Below are positions 53,898 to 64,000 of a DNA stretch of 64,000 bases, piece by piece. The first letter of the stretch is position 1, and the number at the start of each line of letters is the position of its first letter. Below the pieces are notes generated by a model. It saw only the letters and a list, made by a program, of their open reading frames with translations. It was not told where the DNA came from and made no database searches. The stretch spans positions 33,730,501 to 33,794,500 of the forward strand of contig BSBN01000213.1 in the NCBI GenBank assembly GCA_027924645.1, read 5' to 3'. The translations under genes and the position numbers were made by a program. Source of the stretch: Cunninghamia lanceolata. Lineage: Eukaryota; Streptophyta; Pinopsida; Cupressales; Cupressaceae.

Positions 53898-55760
53898 TCA
53901 AGCCTGGAAGTAGTGTTTCAAATGCTGGCCATTAACTGGTAATGGCATATCTTCTCCAGTCAAGGTCTTAAGTCTAAAGGTGTTATCTCCTATTATTTCT
54001 GAGACTTGTAATGGACCCAGCCATAATTTATCGAATTTTTCATGGCTTCCTTTCTTTTCATGTGCTTTGTCCTAGCACAACACTAAGTCTGATATTCTAA
54101 ATGTTTTGACTCTTGCCCTTTTGTCAAACCACCTCTTAACAACCGCTTGGTGTTTGGCAAACTTCTTGAGGGCTTGACCTCTTTTCTCCTCTAGTTGTAA
54201 CATTTGCACTATTCTGGCTTCCCTATGGTTATCAAAGCCTAGATATTCATTGGTAAACTTCTAGGTTGGTATTCTCAGATTAACCGGAAGTATGGGATCA
54301 GTCCCATAAACTAAGTGATAAGGTGTGCTACCTAAAGCTATTTTAAACTTGGTCCTGTCTACCCATAATGCATATCTTAACAGGGTATTCCACTCTCTAG
54401 GACTTTTGGCAATTAACCTCTTGATTATGTCTAATAAAATTTTGTTTGTTGATTCAGCCAGTCCATTACCTTGAGGGTAATAATTTGAAGAAAACCTTAG
54501 AATAATCCCATATTCAAATGCCCATTTAGAAAATTTTAAAGAAGAGAAAGCAGGGCCGTTATCACATACCAATGAATAGGGCGTTCCAAACCTGGTGATA
54601 ATGTTTTCTTCAAGGAACTTGATAACTACCTCAGTTGTGGAAAATTTGCAGCAGGTGGCCTCAGTCCACCTTGTACAATAGTCTGTTACTGTCAATATAA
54701 ATTTGTGTCCTGCAGAAGATGAGGGATTGATGACTCTGATAAAATCCAAGCCCCACTGTGCAAACGGTCTGGACTCGATCACAGGTTGCAGTGGATTGGC
54801 TGGATTTTTTCCTTTGTCTGCTGCAGTCTGATAGGTGTGGTAACTTCTGATGTGACTCTTAGTATCTTTGAACATAGTGGGCCAGTAATAGCCCGCCCTC
54901 AGTATTTTGTGTGTTGTAGCTAAATGGGAACCATGGCCGGTTCCGTACTTGTCATGTAGTTCTGTCAACACTCTATCAGCTTCAGTTCTGTTTATGCATC
55001 TCAGATAAATTCCATCATGGTTCTTCCTGAATAGAAGACCTCCTTGCACCATATAATTTTGTGCCTTAATCTTCAAGGCTCTCCTCTGAGAAGCCTTCAT
55101 CTTGCTTAGGTACTTTCCAGCTATCAGGAAGGTGCTTAAATCATTGTACCAGCCTGATGCGTCTTGGGAATTCAATACATATTGTTGTTTTATCAGATTT
55201 GGATCCATGTTTGCTATTGTCTGTACCAACGCCTGCCCTCTGACCAGCTTTGCGGGAATGATCTCTATGTCGAATTCTTGCAGTGTGGTGATCCATTTGG
55301 CTCTTTTTTCTCCAGGCTCGTTTTGCATCAGCAACATTTTTACTGCTGCGTCTGGTACTATGGCTCTAATCTGGCTACGCAGAATATAGTGTCTAAATTT
55401 TTTCATAGCCTTTACTAATGCGAATGCCTGTCTTTCGATATCTAAATATCTTAGCTGTGCATCCTTCAGAGGTGCACTCATAAATGCTATGGGCCTCTCT
55501 CCATTATTTTCACCTTTCTGTGTCAAGGCAGTCGCGACAGAATGAGAAGATGCAAAGGAGTAGATGTAAAACGGGCTTGTGTAGTCTGGACCTACCAATA
55601 CAGGGGCATTAGAAATTGCCTCCTTGATATCTTCAAATGCGGCTTTGGCCACTGGCGTCCATTCCATCTGTGCATCTTTCTTCAACATGGCGTTCAACGG
55701 CTGCACGATCTCTGCAAAACCTTTCACATCGCTTGAGTACTTTCCTGAGGTCCTCAGCGT
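53898..55760 (-). pseudogene. pol: Element E pol, 3' part: Gypsy RNase H and integrase
   Basis: This part follows the RT deletion, in a shifted frame. The RT connection (KGFAEIVQPLNAML) leads into the Gypsy RNase H (about 55590-55330). There the first catalytic Asp is not seen (YIYSFASSHS where a D is expected), while LDIERQAFALV is kept. The integrase has H280, H283/H288 of its zinc region but YHTYQ where CxxC is expected. The core has GLDF (D343), VCDN (D404) and LAES (E440), a D-61-D-35-E spacing (residue numbers count from 55772). The C-terminal domain continues past a TAG at 54261-54263 and another near 54075 to the TGA at 53898-53900. It would cut and join DNA during integration if intact. 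Confidence 0.88.
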
Positions 55761-58224
55761 GGGTGGATGCATCCTTGGAATACACAGTTAAATCATCCAT
55801 ATACACAACAATGCATTTACCTGATAATCCATGGAATGCAACGTCCATGGCCCTCTGAAAAGTGGCACCTGCATTGATCAGACCAAAAGGCATTCTTCTA
55901 TACGCATAATTTCCCCATTTGCAAGTGAAGGTGGTTTTTAGCCTATCTTCTCTATCAATTAAGACCTGATTATAACCCGAAAAACCATCTAAAAAAGACA
56001 TCATCTTTGCGCCATTTACTGCTTGCAGTACTTCGTCTATTGGGGGCAAAGGATAATTATCCTTTTCAGATGCCTTGTTTAAATTTCTAAAGTCTACGCA
56101 CAACCTGATGTCTCCATTTTTCTTCCTCACTGGTACTAAGTTAGCTACCCAGACAGAATGTCTGACTGGGAAAATTATTCAAGCGGACAGTAATTTTTTA
56201 ACTTCCTCAAAGATTAAAGGCTCTAGAATGGCATTTACAGGCCTCTGTTTCTGCCTAAATGGTTTGACTTCTTTTCTTAAAGGTATTACGTGAGTTATGA
56301 TGGACTCATCAAATGTTTTCAAGTCTTCATAAGTCCATGCTATGACATGTTTATATTCTTTCAGAACGTCCAGAACCTCTTTTCTAATTTTCTCAGAGCA
56401 AGCTTTCCCAATTAGTACACTTTGTGGATTTAGCTCAGTCCCTAAGTTATGTAAGTCACACCTACCCCCTTCTGTTTTGGGTAAGTCTTTCTGTCTTATT
56501 ACCCCGTCGAAGTCAAAGATGTGTTCTAATTTAATTACTCCTTTTGGTAAGAAGTTGCTCTTTAAGTTGATCATATCTTCTTCGTCCCATGTTACTTCAG
56601 GCCTTTCTTGTTCATCAATGATTTGGGCCTCAAATGCCTCATTACAAGTCAGAAAATTAATAATTTGCTGATCCTCTCCAAATACCTGAAAGTGTGTAAC
56701 GTTGTCTAGTATACTGGGCACGTTAACTAGTTCAACAGCAAATCGTCTTAATCCTGATAGTGTCAATGGTTCTAATGTACTAGCAGCAACTGCTAACGCA
56801 TCTGGCCTGTGGTTCAGCTCTCTAGGAATGTGTTCTATGTTAAAAGCATCGAACGAATCCATTAAACTCCATACTCTATGTCTGTAACTAATTATTTTCT
56901 TATAATTGCAGGCATATAGTTTCCTCACTTGTCTGACTACTAATTCAGAGTCTGAAAATACTCTGATGGTTTTTACCCCTTTCTTGATGGCCATGACAAG
57001 TCCTAAAATTAGGGCCTCATATTCAGCAATATTGTTAGTGCAGGAAAATTGTAATCTATATGCTGCCAAATGTGATTTACCTTGAGGATCTATGAGTTCA
57101 ATACCCGCACCTGCACCCTGTTTTGATTTGGACCCATCACATTTTAACGTCCACATGCCATCTTTACTTTTCTGATCTTTTACCTTGGCATACTTTGTCC
57201 CTTTTATTTCCTGTGGGGTGTTGTCTTGTTTATTCATGGGTTTTTCTATTTGGTTATCTTGCATATGTGTGTTTTTAGTTTGCAACTCAGAAAGATAACT
57301 ACCCTTGTCCTCTATTTCTTTTCCTAAATCTGGAATCAAAGCATCTATATTATCCTGAACATATCTCTGTGTCGGATCAGGATTCTCATTTTCCTCTTGT
57401 GACTCTACCCTCTCTATGCACTTTTTGTATTCATATTCAATGATGTCTTTGCATATTTCACAATTCTCCTCAGAATGTTGCCTATCATGGACTCTACACC
57501 TATTTTTATATAACTTACATTGGACTGGGAGATTGTGTGTAACGCACTCTTCCACCTCTCGTCTAATGGCATGACCAAATTTGTCTATTGCATTGTTTTC
57601 TTCATCTGAAGAATTCCCATCAGACTCAATGAATAGTGCCGTTCTATTGCTGACACACTTTTTTCTAATGTTTAACATCATAATCTCTTCAATCTGCATC
57701 CCATTGTTGGTAATTCTATAGACACCTGGTTCAACAGCAGCATATAATATTTCATTAGTTCGATTATACTCTGTTATCATATGCTTCATTCTGGGCTCTG
57801 CCTCTATTCTGATCTGGTTTGGGATGCCTCTCCACGGTAACCACATGTGTGAAAAGTCAGTAGCCATATATCTGTTTAATGTCTTGGACCAATCCCTACT
57901 TAGCAACATTCCATAATTTACGGGTATATCCACTACTTGAATGTCAATGATTTGGCTTACCCTAGGGTCTGAAGCTAATTGCACTTGAATGTTCATGAGT
58001 TCTCCTATCACGCTAACTTCGGTCTTATCTAATTGCGTGACAACCTTGGCAGATTTGGTGGGAGTCAGCCCGAGAGTTTTACATATTCCTAAGGGCATTA
58101 CGTTGGCTGAAGCACCAGAATCTACCATGCAATTGTGTATATTTTTCCCACACAACCTAATAGTTAACAAGAAAGGTTGAGTTTCCCTCTTATCCGCATG
58201 TATTACCACATTTGTATTGGAAGG
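55633..58224 (-). pseudogene. pol: Element E pol, 5' part: protease, archaeal-type RNase H, RT
   Basis: This is in frame with gag past a TAG at 58224-58222 (CAG context). Protease: VDSGAS with catalytic Asp at 58122-58120. A linker of about 250 residues holds a second His/Cys cluster (CRVHDRQHSEENCEIC). An archaeal/plant-type RNase H follows at about 57156-56764, with D358 (CDGS), E396 (AEYEA), D420 (FSDSE) and D470 (RPDALA) counted from 58209. RT starts with RKEVLDVLKEY, passes a TGA at 56181-56179, and includes VDFRNLNKA, SFLDGFSGYNQ, RMPFGLINAGATFQ and YMDD (55803-55792). Soon after, at about 55740, some 80 residues of RT thumb/connection are missing and the frame changes. The RNase H placed before RT is unusual. 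Confidence 0.9.
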
Positions 58225-60501
58225 CTACTCAACTTTCTTACCCTTCTCCTTAGGTGGTGAATCACTATTAGGAACAGTTATATCAGCAGACACATTGTTT
58301 GTTATGGATGTATCCAGGGATTTTAAAAAAGCATTTCTGATCCCTGGGGTCTTCAATAATTCATTTAGAGGTATACTGACCTTAATTTTCTTTATTTCCT
58401 CTGATAAGTAATTCATTAATCTTGTTGTCTCTATTGCTTCTGTCTTACTTGTTTGATCCTTTTGCACTGTTGTTCCATTATTTGTGTGCTGACTAGCTTT
58501 AAGTATGACAGGATTGTTGCTCGCATTCTGATCTGGGGGTGTATTGATGTTATTCGGAGGAGTGGAAGTGGTGAAAGGTCCTCCCGGCCTAGGGTTGTTC
58601 CTCAAATTGTAGGTGTGGCTTTTATTTGTCTGTTGAAAGGCCTGCACCTCTTCTGTTTCATTTAATATCTCATTTTCAGATTCAAAAGGAAACTGAAAAG
58701 CATTTAACACAAAGGCTGATTCAGGATAAAGACTTTCACAACAGTATGGTTCATCCTCTAGCAATTCATCCTCTTTCTCTTCTGCAGTTGCAAAGGTAAA
58801 CGTTTCTAAGACTAATGCTGTGTCATATTCTGAGGGTACTACCTCATTACCTTTAGGAATGAGAAATTCAGAGGTAGGAGGCTGTACATCTATGTTGAAA
58901 ATACTAGCTGCCAAGTGGAACTGTGGACAGTCGTGCTCAGCATGGGCATTGGTATTGTGAAATCTGCACCAATTTTTGGGTGCTGTACTAGCCATTTGTA
59001 TGCTAGTCATTTGTTTTGTACCATGATTATCTGTATTCTCAAAAGGAGAAGCCAGAGTACTGTTGTTGGGCCCAGTGTTCCATGTCTTGGGTGGCCTAGG
59101 TTGATTTTGATTTTTGTTATTATTGCCCCAGGTCCTATTATCTATCACTGGCCCCCTATTTTGCATTGGTTGCCCCTGACTGGGGCCTTGATGCTGATTG
59201 TAGCTTTGGTTTTGATTGTACTGCTGATTTTGATTGAGACTATAATTCTGATTTTGGCCTTGGTTGTGATTTTGATGTGGATTGTAGTTTTGGTTGCTTC
59301 TTCCATAGAGGTTCTCATTTCTCAGCTGTGTCACTTCGGTCGTTAATCTTTTCAAATGTGCAGTAATTTCTTTGATTTCTTCCCTATCCTCTTGTGCTTT
59401 TGCCATAGTTACATCCCTAGGAAGTTGGAAGAAAGGCTGACCATTATTTTGACTGTTATTGGAAGTACTAGCCGTGTAAGGAGTTATAGCTTGGATTGGA
59501 GTAGGATTATACACAGGTGAGTAAGAAGGAACCAGATTTACTAGTGGAGCATGCTCCACAGGGACTCCATTCCATGGGTGTGCCTGATTCTGTACCCCAA
59601 AATTTTCTCCATTGACAAATGGACTATAAGTTGTATGCCTCATTTCTTGGTTCACTGAGGCTGCCTCTTTATAGGCTTTGGATATTGAATCTATGTCAGG
59701 TTTTCTTTTGACAAACATGGCGGTTAAAGGATCCAAGGCAGCATAATACATAGCCAACAAGGGAGCATCATCTATGGTATAAGGGGCTACCAGCCTAGAA
59801 TAGGCCTTTTGAAATCTGTCATTGAAATTATCAATTAGCTCTCCCTCACCTCATTTTATAGCAGCCAATTTATGATACAAAGCGCAAGGGTCAATGGGTC
59901 CTCTAAATCTTGACAGAAATGCTTCTTCCATAAGTGCCCAGGAAGAAATGTAACCATTGGGTAAATTTACGTACCAGCTAGAGGCCTGCTCATTAAAGGT
60001 GTAAGGAAACAATCTACACACAACATCCTCGTGCTCTAACATAGCCCTAAAACATGCTTCCTTAAATATTCTAATATGATCTTCTGGGTCCTGATGCAAC
60101 TGGTATTTGGGACATATCTTTTCCGGATTTTTTGGCATCTCATGATAATCATTGAAGAGTATGGGCGAATTGACATCGAAATAAGCCATTGCAGGTGGTT
60201 GAGCTTGACTTGAACTTGCAGGAATACCTGGGTTGATTGATGGATTAGGATTTACAGGAGGATTGAGACCCCCAGGAGTGCCTGAACCAAGATTTAAAGA
60301 TCTGAACAGTGATCTATCAGGACTTACAATACTACGGATGTTAAAAGGTGAGCCAGGAGGTGTTCCAGATGAACTTCCCGCTTGAGATATCTTTGGATTC
60401 CAAATTAAAGGGTTTTTACTTCGCCTTGTATCAGGTAGTTGCACAAATATATCTCCTGAACTGGATCTAGACCTAGTCACTCTATTGCTGTTGTTAGCCA
60501 G
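58225..60501 (-). pseudogene. gag: Element E Gag, one in-frame stop
   Basis: The frame is open from upstream of 60480 to 58225, broken only by TGA at 59853-59851 (CGA context). Residues before 60480 read LANNSNRVTRSR with CTG at 60501-60499; an ATG is expected there by analogy, so the start codon may have mutated. The Gag core lies at about 60125-59780 (EDHIRIFKEACFRAM, then SSWYVNLP and WALMEEAFLSRF). A Gln/Asn-rich repeat region follows (about 59320-59150). The zinc-knuckle-like CRFHNTNAHAEHDC is at about 58965-58924. The acidic/hydrophilic tail runs straight into the protease. Packaging of the element RNA into particles is the family role. Confidence 0.88.
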
Positions 60502-60528
60502 TTTGAAATGAAACCTAATTCAGGCAGG

Positions 60529-60545
60529 CCCTCCTTCTAGCGCCA
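60529..60545 (-). promoter_or_regulatory. Primer binding site of element E
   Basis: Minus TGGCGCTAGAAGGAGGG begins 6 bp inside the right LTR. The leader to the presumed gag start is only about 50 bp. Confidence 0.85.
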
Positions 60546-60551
60546 GAAAAC

Positions 60552-63391
60552 TGTTGGTGATTGTTTTGATGCAATCATAACAATAATTTAAAATTCACAT
60601 ATAATGAACTGAAACTATACTTGAAAGATGAGAAGGAATCATTTGAGATTCAACTAATCCCAAGTCTACAATGGTTCGGTTGGTCAAGTTCAGTTGGTCA
60701 ATGTGAAGCTGTAATGTTCAAGGGGCCTTACGTAATTTAGGTTTGTTTGGTGGCTTACTGGACTAAGAATATGCAAAAAGGTCATGAGATATGTCAATAT
60801 TTTTCATTCCTTTGCATAAAAGTGTTACTGTGCTGCAAGTTTTAGATGGTTTTCTTGAATTATTGCAGCTTTCTTCTTTATCTATTTATGAAAACTGTCT
60901 ACTTATAGCTCTGTTATGCATGCTTCTTCAAATTTGAGACAATTTCCTTTAGATTTCTACGTTTCTAGCTAAATATTTCAGATGGGTTGGGAAAAGTTAG
61001 AAAGATCTAATCTATACCTCATTAATCTATCGAAGGATCTAATTGTTTCTGTTATGCACTATGTAAATACCACAGTAATTTGATCAAATCCATAGTAAAA
61101 ACCTTAAACGCAAGTTCTGAGCATTTTCACAAACATACATTTAAAATTACAAGCTCTCAAAGAAAATATTTCAAAACACAAAGAAGAGCAGGAGAACACT
61201 CAGAAGATAGATGCAGAACTCCAGATTCTATTGTATTAGAAACGAATAGTCATACATGATTTACAATGTAGGAATGACTCTTAGTTTCATTGATCATACT
61301 ACAGAGAACTTACAAGCTTTACAGATACAGTAAGGCAGCCAGACATTCCACGCGCACCTTACTGCAGACGAACAGGCGGCCTCCTTCTTCTACTTCTAAA
61401 CTATGCTAAGCTAACTCACTGTGTGCTTCTAAAAGAAAAAATCCCTGTTGTAGCCCCTGTTGTAAAGTATTTACAGTGTAGAGAGGCACAATATATAGAC
61501 TTTCTGGTTGTCCTCACTACAGCAAAAAACCTAACTGAACCCCTGGTTCAAACCCCTGGTTACAGCAATAAATACAGGTGAACCAGCTCTTCAAAATATC
61601 TCTGAGCAGTGTCAAATCTGGGCGAAATATTGCCCCTTCTGAGAAGTTCCGGCAGCTTGGCAATAACTTTTGTTTGTCTGTTGTAGTAATACCCTCAGCT
61701 GCAACCTTGTCCTTTAGTTGAATGGCCTTGACTTCTTCGCACTTTATCTTTATCTTCCTGCTCCTGAGATCAGATTTTCTTCCTCCATGAGGTCACTGTG
61801 ATCAAGTTCCAGCTGCTTCCTCAACTGCAAGCCTGCAAGACAAGACAAGCAATAAGTATTACATTTATCACATAAACAGCAGGAAATTAAAATAATCGTT
61901 TAAATCTAGGTGACTGTGCAAAATCGTGGGAATCGGGTCCAAAATACTCTTAAAACGCGTTCAAAACGCATACAGACCGCTCAAAACCCATCGGGTCAAC
62001 CATCGCTGACTGAAAAAAATGCCATGGGCGCCAAAAAATGCTTTAAAATTCCACCGCTATGTACATTCCCGCCCATCAGCGTGAGAAGTTCCGGATGACG
62101 TCATCAGGATGTTTCGCTTCTGTATACTGGGGAAAAGAATGACAATCATCATCATCATATTCGCGAACCGGATCAGCAAATATGATCCTCTCTTGAAAGA
62201 TCAGGATGATGATGATCATTAGGATATCCGGGGCTTTGGTGAACTTAGAATATGACGTCATCATCATATTCGCGAACCGGATCATGTTTTGGAAAATATC
62301 CTGCCAAAGGGAAATGTGATGATGATGTCGTCCTAATATTTGCTTCTTCGTTTATCAGGTTAGGATGACGTCATCAGGATATTTGCAAAAGGTCATATTT
62401 CTCGGCAGGAGGACATTACGAAATATCGGGTAGACAAACGAGATCATGATGATCTTGACAACATGACAGGATAAAAAATATGATGACCTCCTCATCGAAT
62501 ATCATGATGACGTAATCATCATATTTTGTCTTCGGAGCATGAGGATGAGTTGAGGTCATCATTAGGTTAGCACTAGAGTGATTTTTAAAATATGATCATG
62601 CTGTTGAGGAATGGAATATCACCCTCCCTTAAAAGATAGGGTGATCATCATGATCATGCAAAAGGAGATCAGGAGGATATGACAACGTCATCATCATATT
62701 CGCGAACCGGATCAGCAAATATGATCCTCTCTTGAAAGATCAGGATGATGATGATCATCAGGATTTTGACATGCGCATGCAAATATGCAGATGGTGGATT
62801 TTCTAAGCAGGGTGATATTATAATATCAGCATGATATTATAATATCAGGTGATGTTAAAATATCATGATGCTCGTTGTTATGAAATATCAGGTTATACTC
62901 AAAACATGATGCTCATGATGCGCATAAGGTCATTTGACGGGTAAAACACACTATCACCTAAGATTGACGTCTGGATATTTCGACTGCATGATTTTATCAG
63001 GTGATAGATCAAGATCATGATGACCTTGACAACATGATTGAGGATATAAAAATATGATGATCACTTGCGATTATCAGGTTTGACCAAAACTTTGACTGTG
63101 CATAACTTCCACATATGGACGAATTTTCAAGTGATGTAAAAGGGAAACCTGCATGGAATTTCAAGCTCTTTCTAAATATGAGGTCACAGAAGCAAAATAT
63201 GAACTTTGACAAACTGACCTCATGATGATGATCTACCTCATCCTGACCTTCATGATGATGATGCACCTGACTCATTTTTACCAAACCGCCAGAAAGTAGA
63301 AAAACACAAGCAGAAGCAAAAAGCAAAGCGACAGCAGGGGTCCCCATTTTGCTAAGGAGCAACAATGGGGCGTGTTGTGAACATCACAACA
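60552..63391 (-). repeat. Element E 5' LTR (right copy)
   Basis: Nearly identical to 50054-52895. TATA at 61489-61499. The TGACGTCA sites are at 62096-62103, 62253-62260 and 62366-62373. This copy would be the promoter of the element. Confidence 0.96.
62093..63260. promoter_or_regulatory. U3 array of ATATC / GATGA / TGACGTCA words, right E LTR
   Basis: Three perfect TGACGTCA octamers plus many GATGAY, ATATCA, CATCATCATAT and TGATCATG words in both orientations. The differences from the left copy are mostly C/T or G/A. Confidence 0.6.
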
Positions 63392-63396
63392 ATGTT
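63392..63396. repeat. Target-site duplication of element E, right copy (ATGTT)
   Basis: Exact match to 50049-50053. Confidence 0.93.
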
Positions 63397-64000
63397 GACA
63401 CCAGATGACCCGAGATATAGTGATTTACAATAACCAATCAAATGGTTCCATGTGACAGATCTACTTGATCATATCGATACAATGTATTATCATGATTGTT
63501 AACAAAGGTATAATGAACCGACCTCAGTCATTGGTCAATAGTTGACCATCCCGAAGGGTGATATCACCCTCATATTACAAATATCAGTCATGTTACCCAA
63601 CATCCCTAATCTCTACAAAGATCACCCTTCACATTAAATGTGATTCCAATGGTAGGTGGAGCCTTTAAAATTTCAAATACACTCGCCACTTGTCAACATC
63701 CATAGACGTCATGTGTCGATCAATGGACACAAATAAAAGACACTAAATGCACCCTAATTTGCCATACAAATTGGTTAAAGGTAATTTTTTGGGTTCATTT
63801 CAAATTACTATATGTTTAAACAAGAATTACAGAACTCCGGGAGATCAAGGCATCACTATATATTTCAAACGGAATGGGACCCACATCCAAATGGAATGGA
63901 GACAGTAATTACAATGCAATCACACTCATACATATATCAGCCATATAGTAAAAGGAAAGCGATTATCAGGTATGTAACTATTGTTGGCTAACAGGTTTGT
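63397..64000 (+). repeat. Element F LTR/leader, right part (continues beyond the window)
   Basis: Resumes after E with GATATCACCC and ATATCAGTCATG words (63540-63610). Then comes text homologous to the end of G ('gcctttaaaattt', 'ccctaatttg', 'aaaggtaatt', 'ttcatttcaaatt'). CAG|GTATGT at about 63970 corresponds to CAG|GTACGT in G. No LTR end is identifiable before 64000. Confidence 0.6.

Larger units (their letters stand above)
50054..63391 (-). mobile_element. Element E: near-complete Ty3/gypsy LTR retrotransposon with dual RNase H
   Basis: This 13,338-bp element has LTRs of 2842 and 2840 bp (50054-52895, 60552-63391) and a perfect ATGTT duplication. The PBS (TGGCGCTAGAAGGAGGG, minus) lies beside the right LTR, and gag-pro-RNase H-RT-RNase H-integrase run in one minus-strand frame (60501-53898) apart from one frame change. 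By eye the LTRs differ at only a few percent of sites or fewer, so insertion is recent. Several stops and an RT deletion make the copy defective. The gag, protease and archaeal-type RNase H point to the Tat-like group of plant Ty3/gypsy elements. Confidence 0.96.
49346..64000 (+). mobile_element. Element F: LTR-bearing element related to G and E, split by E
   Basis: The left part is 49346-50053 and the right part 63397-64000, separated by E and its ATGTT duplication. The start TGTTGTG, 5 bp, GCACAACACGCC and the following 'aaaaaagggacccaac' text match the starts of G and of the E LTRs. The element enters the chromovirus RT; the 5 bp before it are GTCCT (its expected target duplication). The other end lies beyond the window. 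Confidence 0.75.

Noticed and set aside
58915..59346. 143-residue hydrophobic frame opposite E gag
   Set aside because: It is the antisense of the Gln/Asn-rich region of Gag; codon shadow gives the Ile/Val/Leu pattern.
1..64000. A host gene, tRNA, rRNA or organelle insertion
   Set aside because: Looked for long non-repeat frames, intron-exon patterns and tRNA-like arms; only the primer-site complements of tRNA were found.

Overview
The window looks like plant nuclear DNA from a large, repeat-dominated genome. I see no host gene, no tRNA or rRNA gene, and no bacterial-style operon. Almost every kilobase can be assigned to LTR retrotransposons stacked inside one another. The Ty3/gypsy PBS and PPT signals, the Copia gag and RT, the chromodomain and the dual-RNase H polyprotein are all plant types. 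A conifer or other gymnosperm would fit the very large LTRs and the gag-only elements, but that is only a guess.

Left-hand stack, oldest to youngest. A decayed Copia element (minus strand, about 38749-43243) was hit by element D (minus, about 345-38748 with its insertions). D's reading frame was then interrupted twice. Element A (minus, 11772-29118, 2711-bp LTRs, target duplication CAACC) is one insertion and element C (minus, 29185-36409, target duplication GATGT/GATAT) is the other. Element A was itself hit by element B (plus, 16463-25998, target duplication CTCTT) inside its gag gene. D also carries a plus-strand block (about 1693-8110) with an LTR-like sequence (G), a long decayed unidentified ORF (3466-7562) and a second LTR-like segment.

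Right-hand stack. A Tekay/Del-like chromovirus (J, minus, 43244-49345) has its RT interrupted by element F (plus, LTR starting at 49346). F's LTR is in turn split by element E (minus, 50054-63391, 2.84-kb LTRs, target duplication ATGTT). F resumes at 63397 and leaves the window at 64000. E is the only element with a nearly complete gag-pol.

How the parts relate. A, B and C encode only Gag-like proteins, and D only Gag/protease-like parts with no RT, so all four would need enzymes from elsewhere. E carries Gag, protease, an extra archaeal-type RNase H placed before RT, RT, a degenerate Gypsy RNase H and integrase, but it has in-frame stops and an RT deletion. LTRs of A, E, F and G share an unusual U3 built from ATATC and GATGA words; A, E and G also carry TGACGTCA palindromes. 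Most in-frame stops in the decayed elements look like CAG to TAG, CAA to TAA, CGA to TGA or TGG to TAG, the pattern expected from deamination of methylated cytosine.
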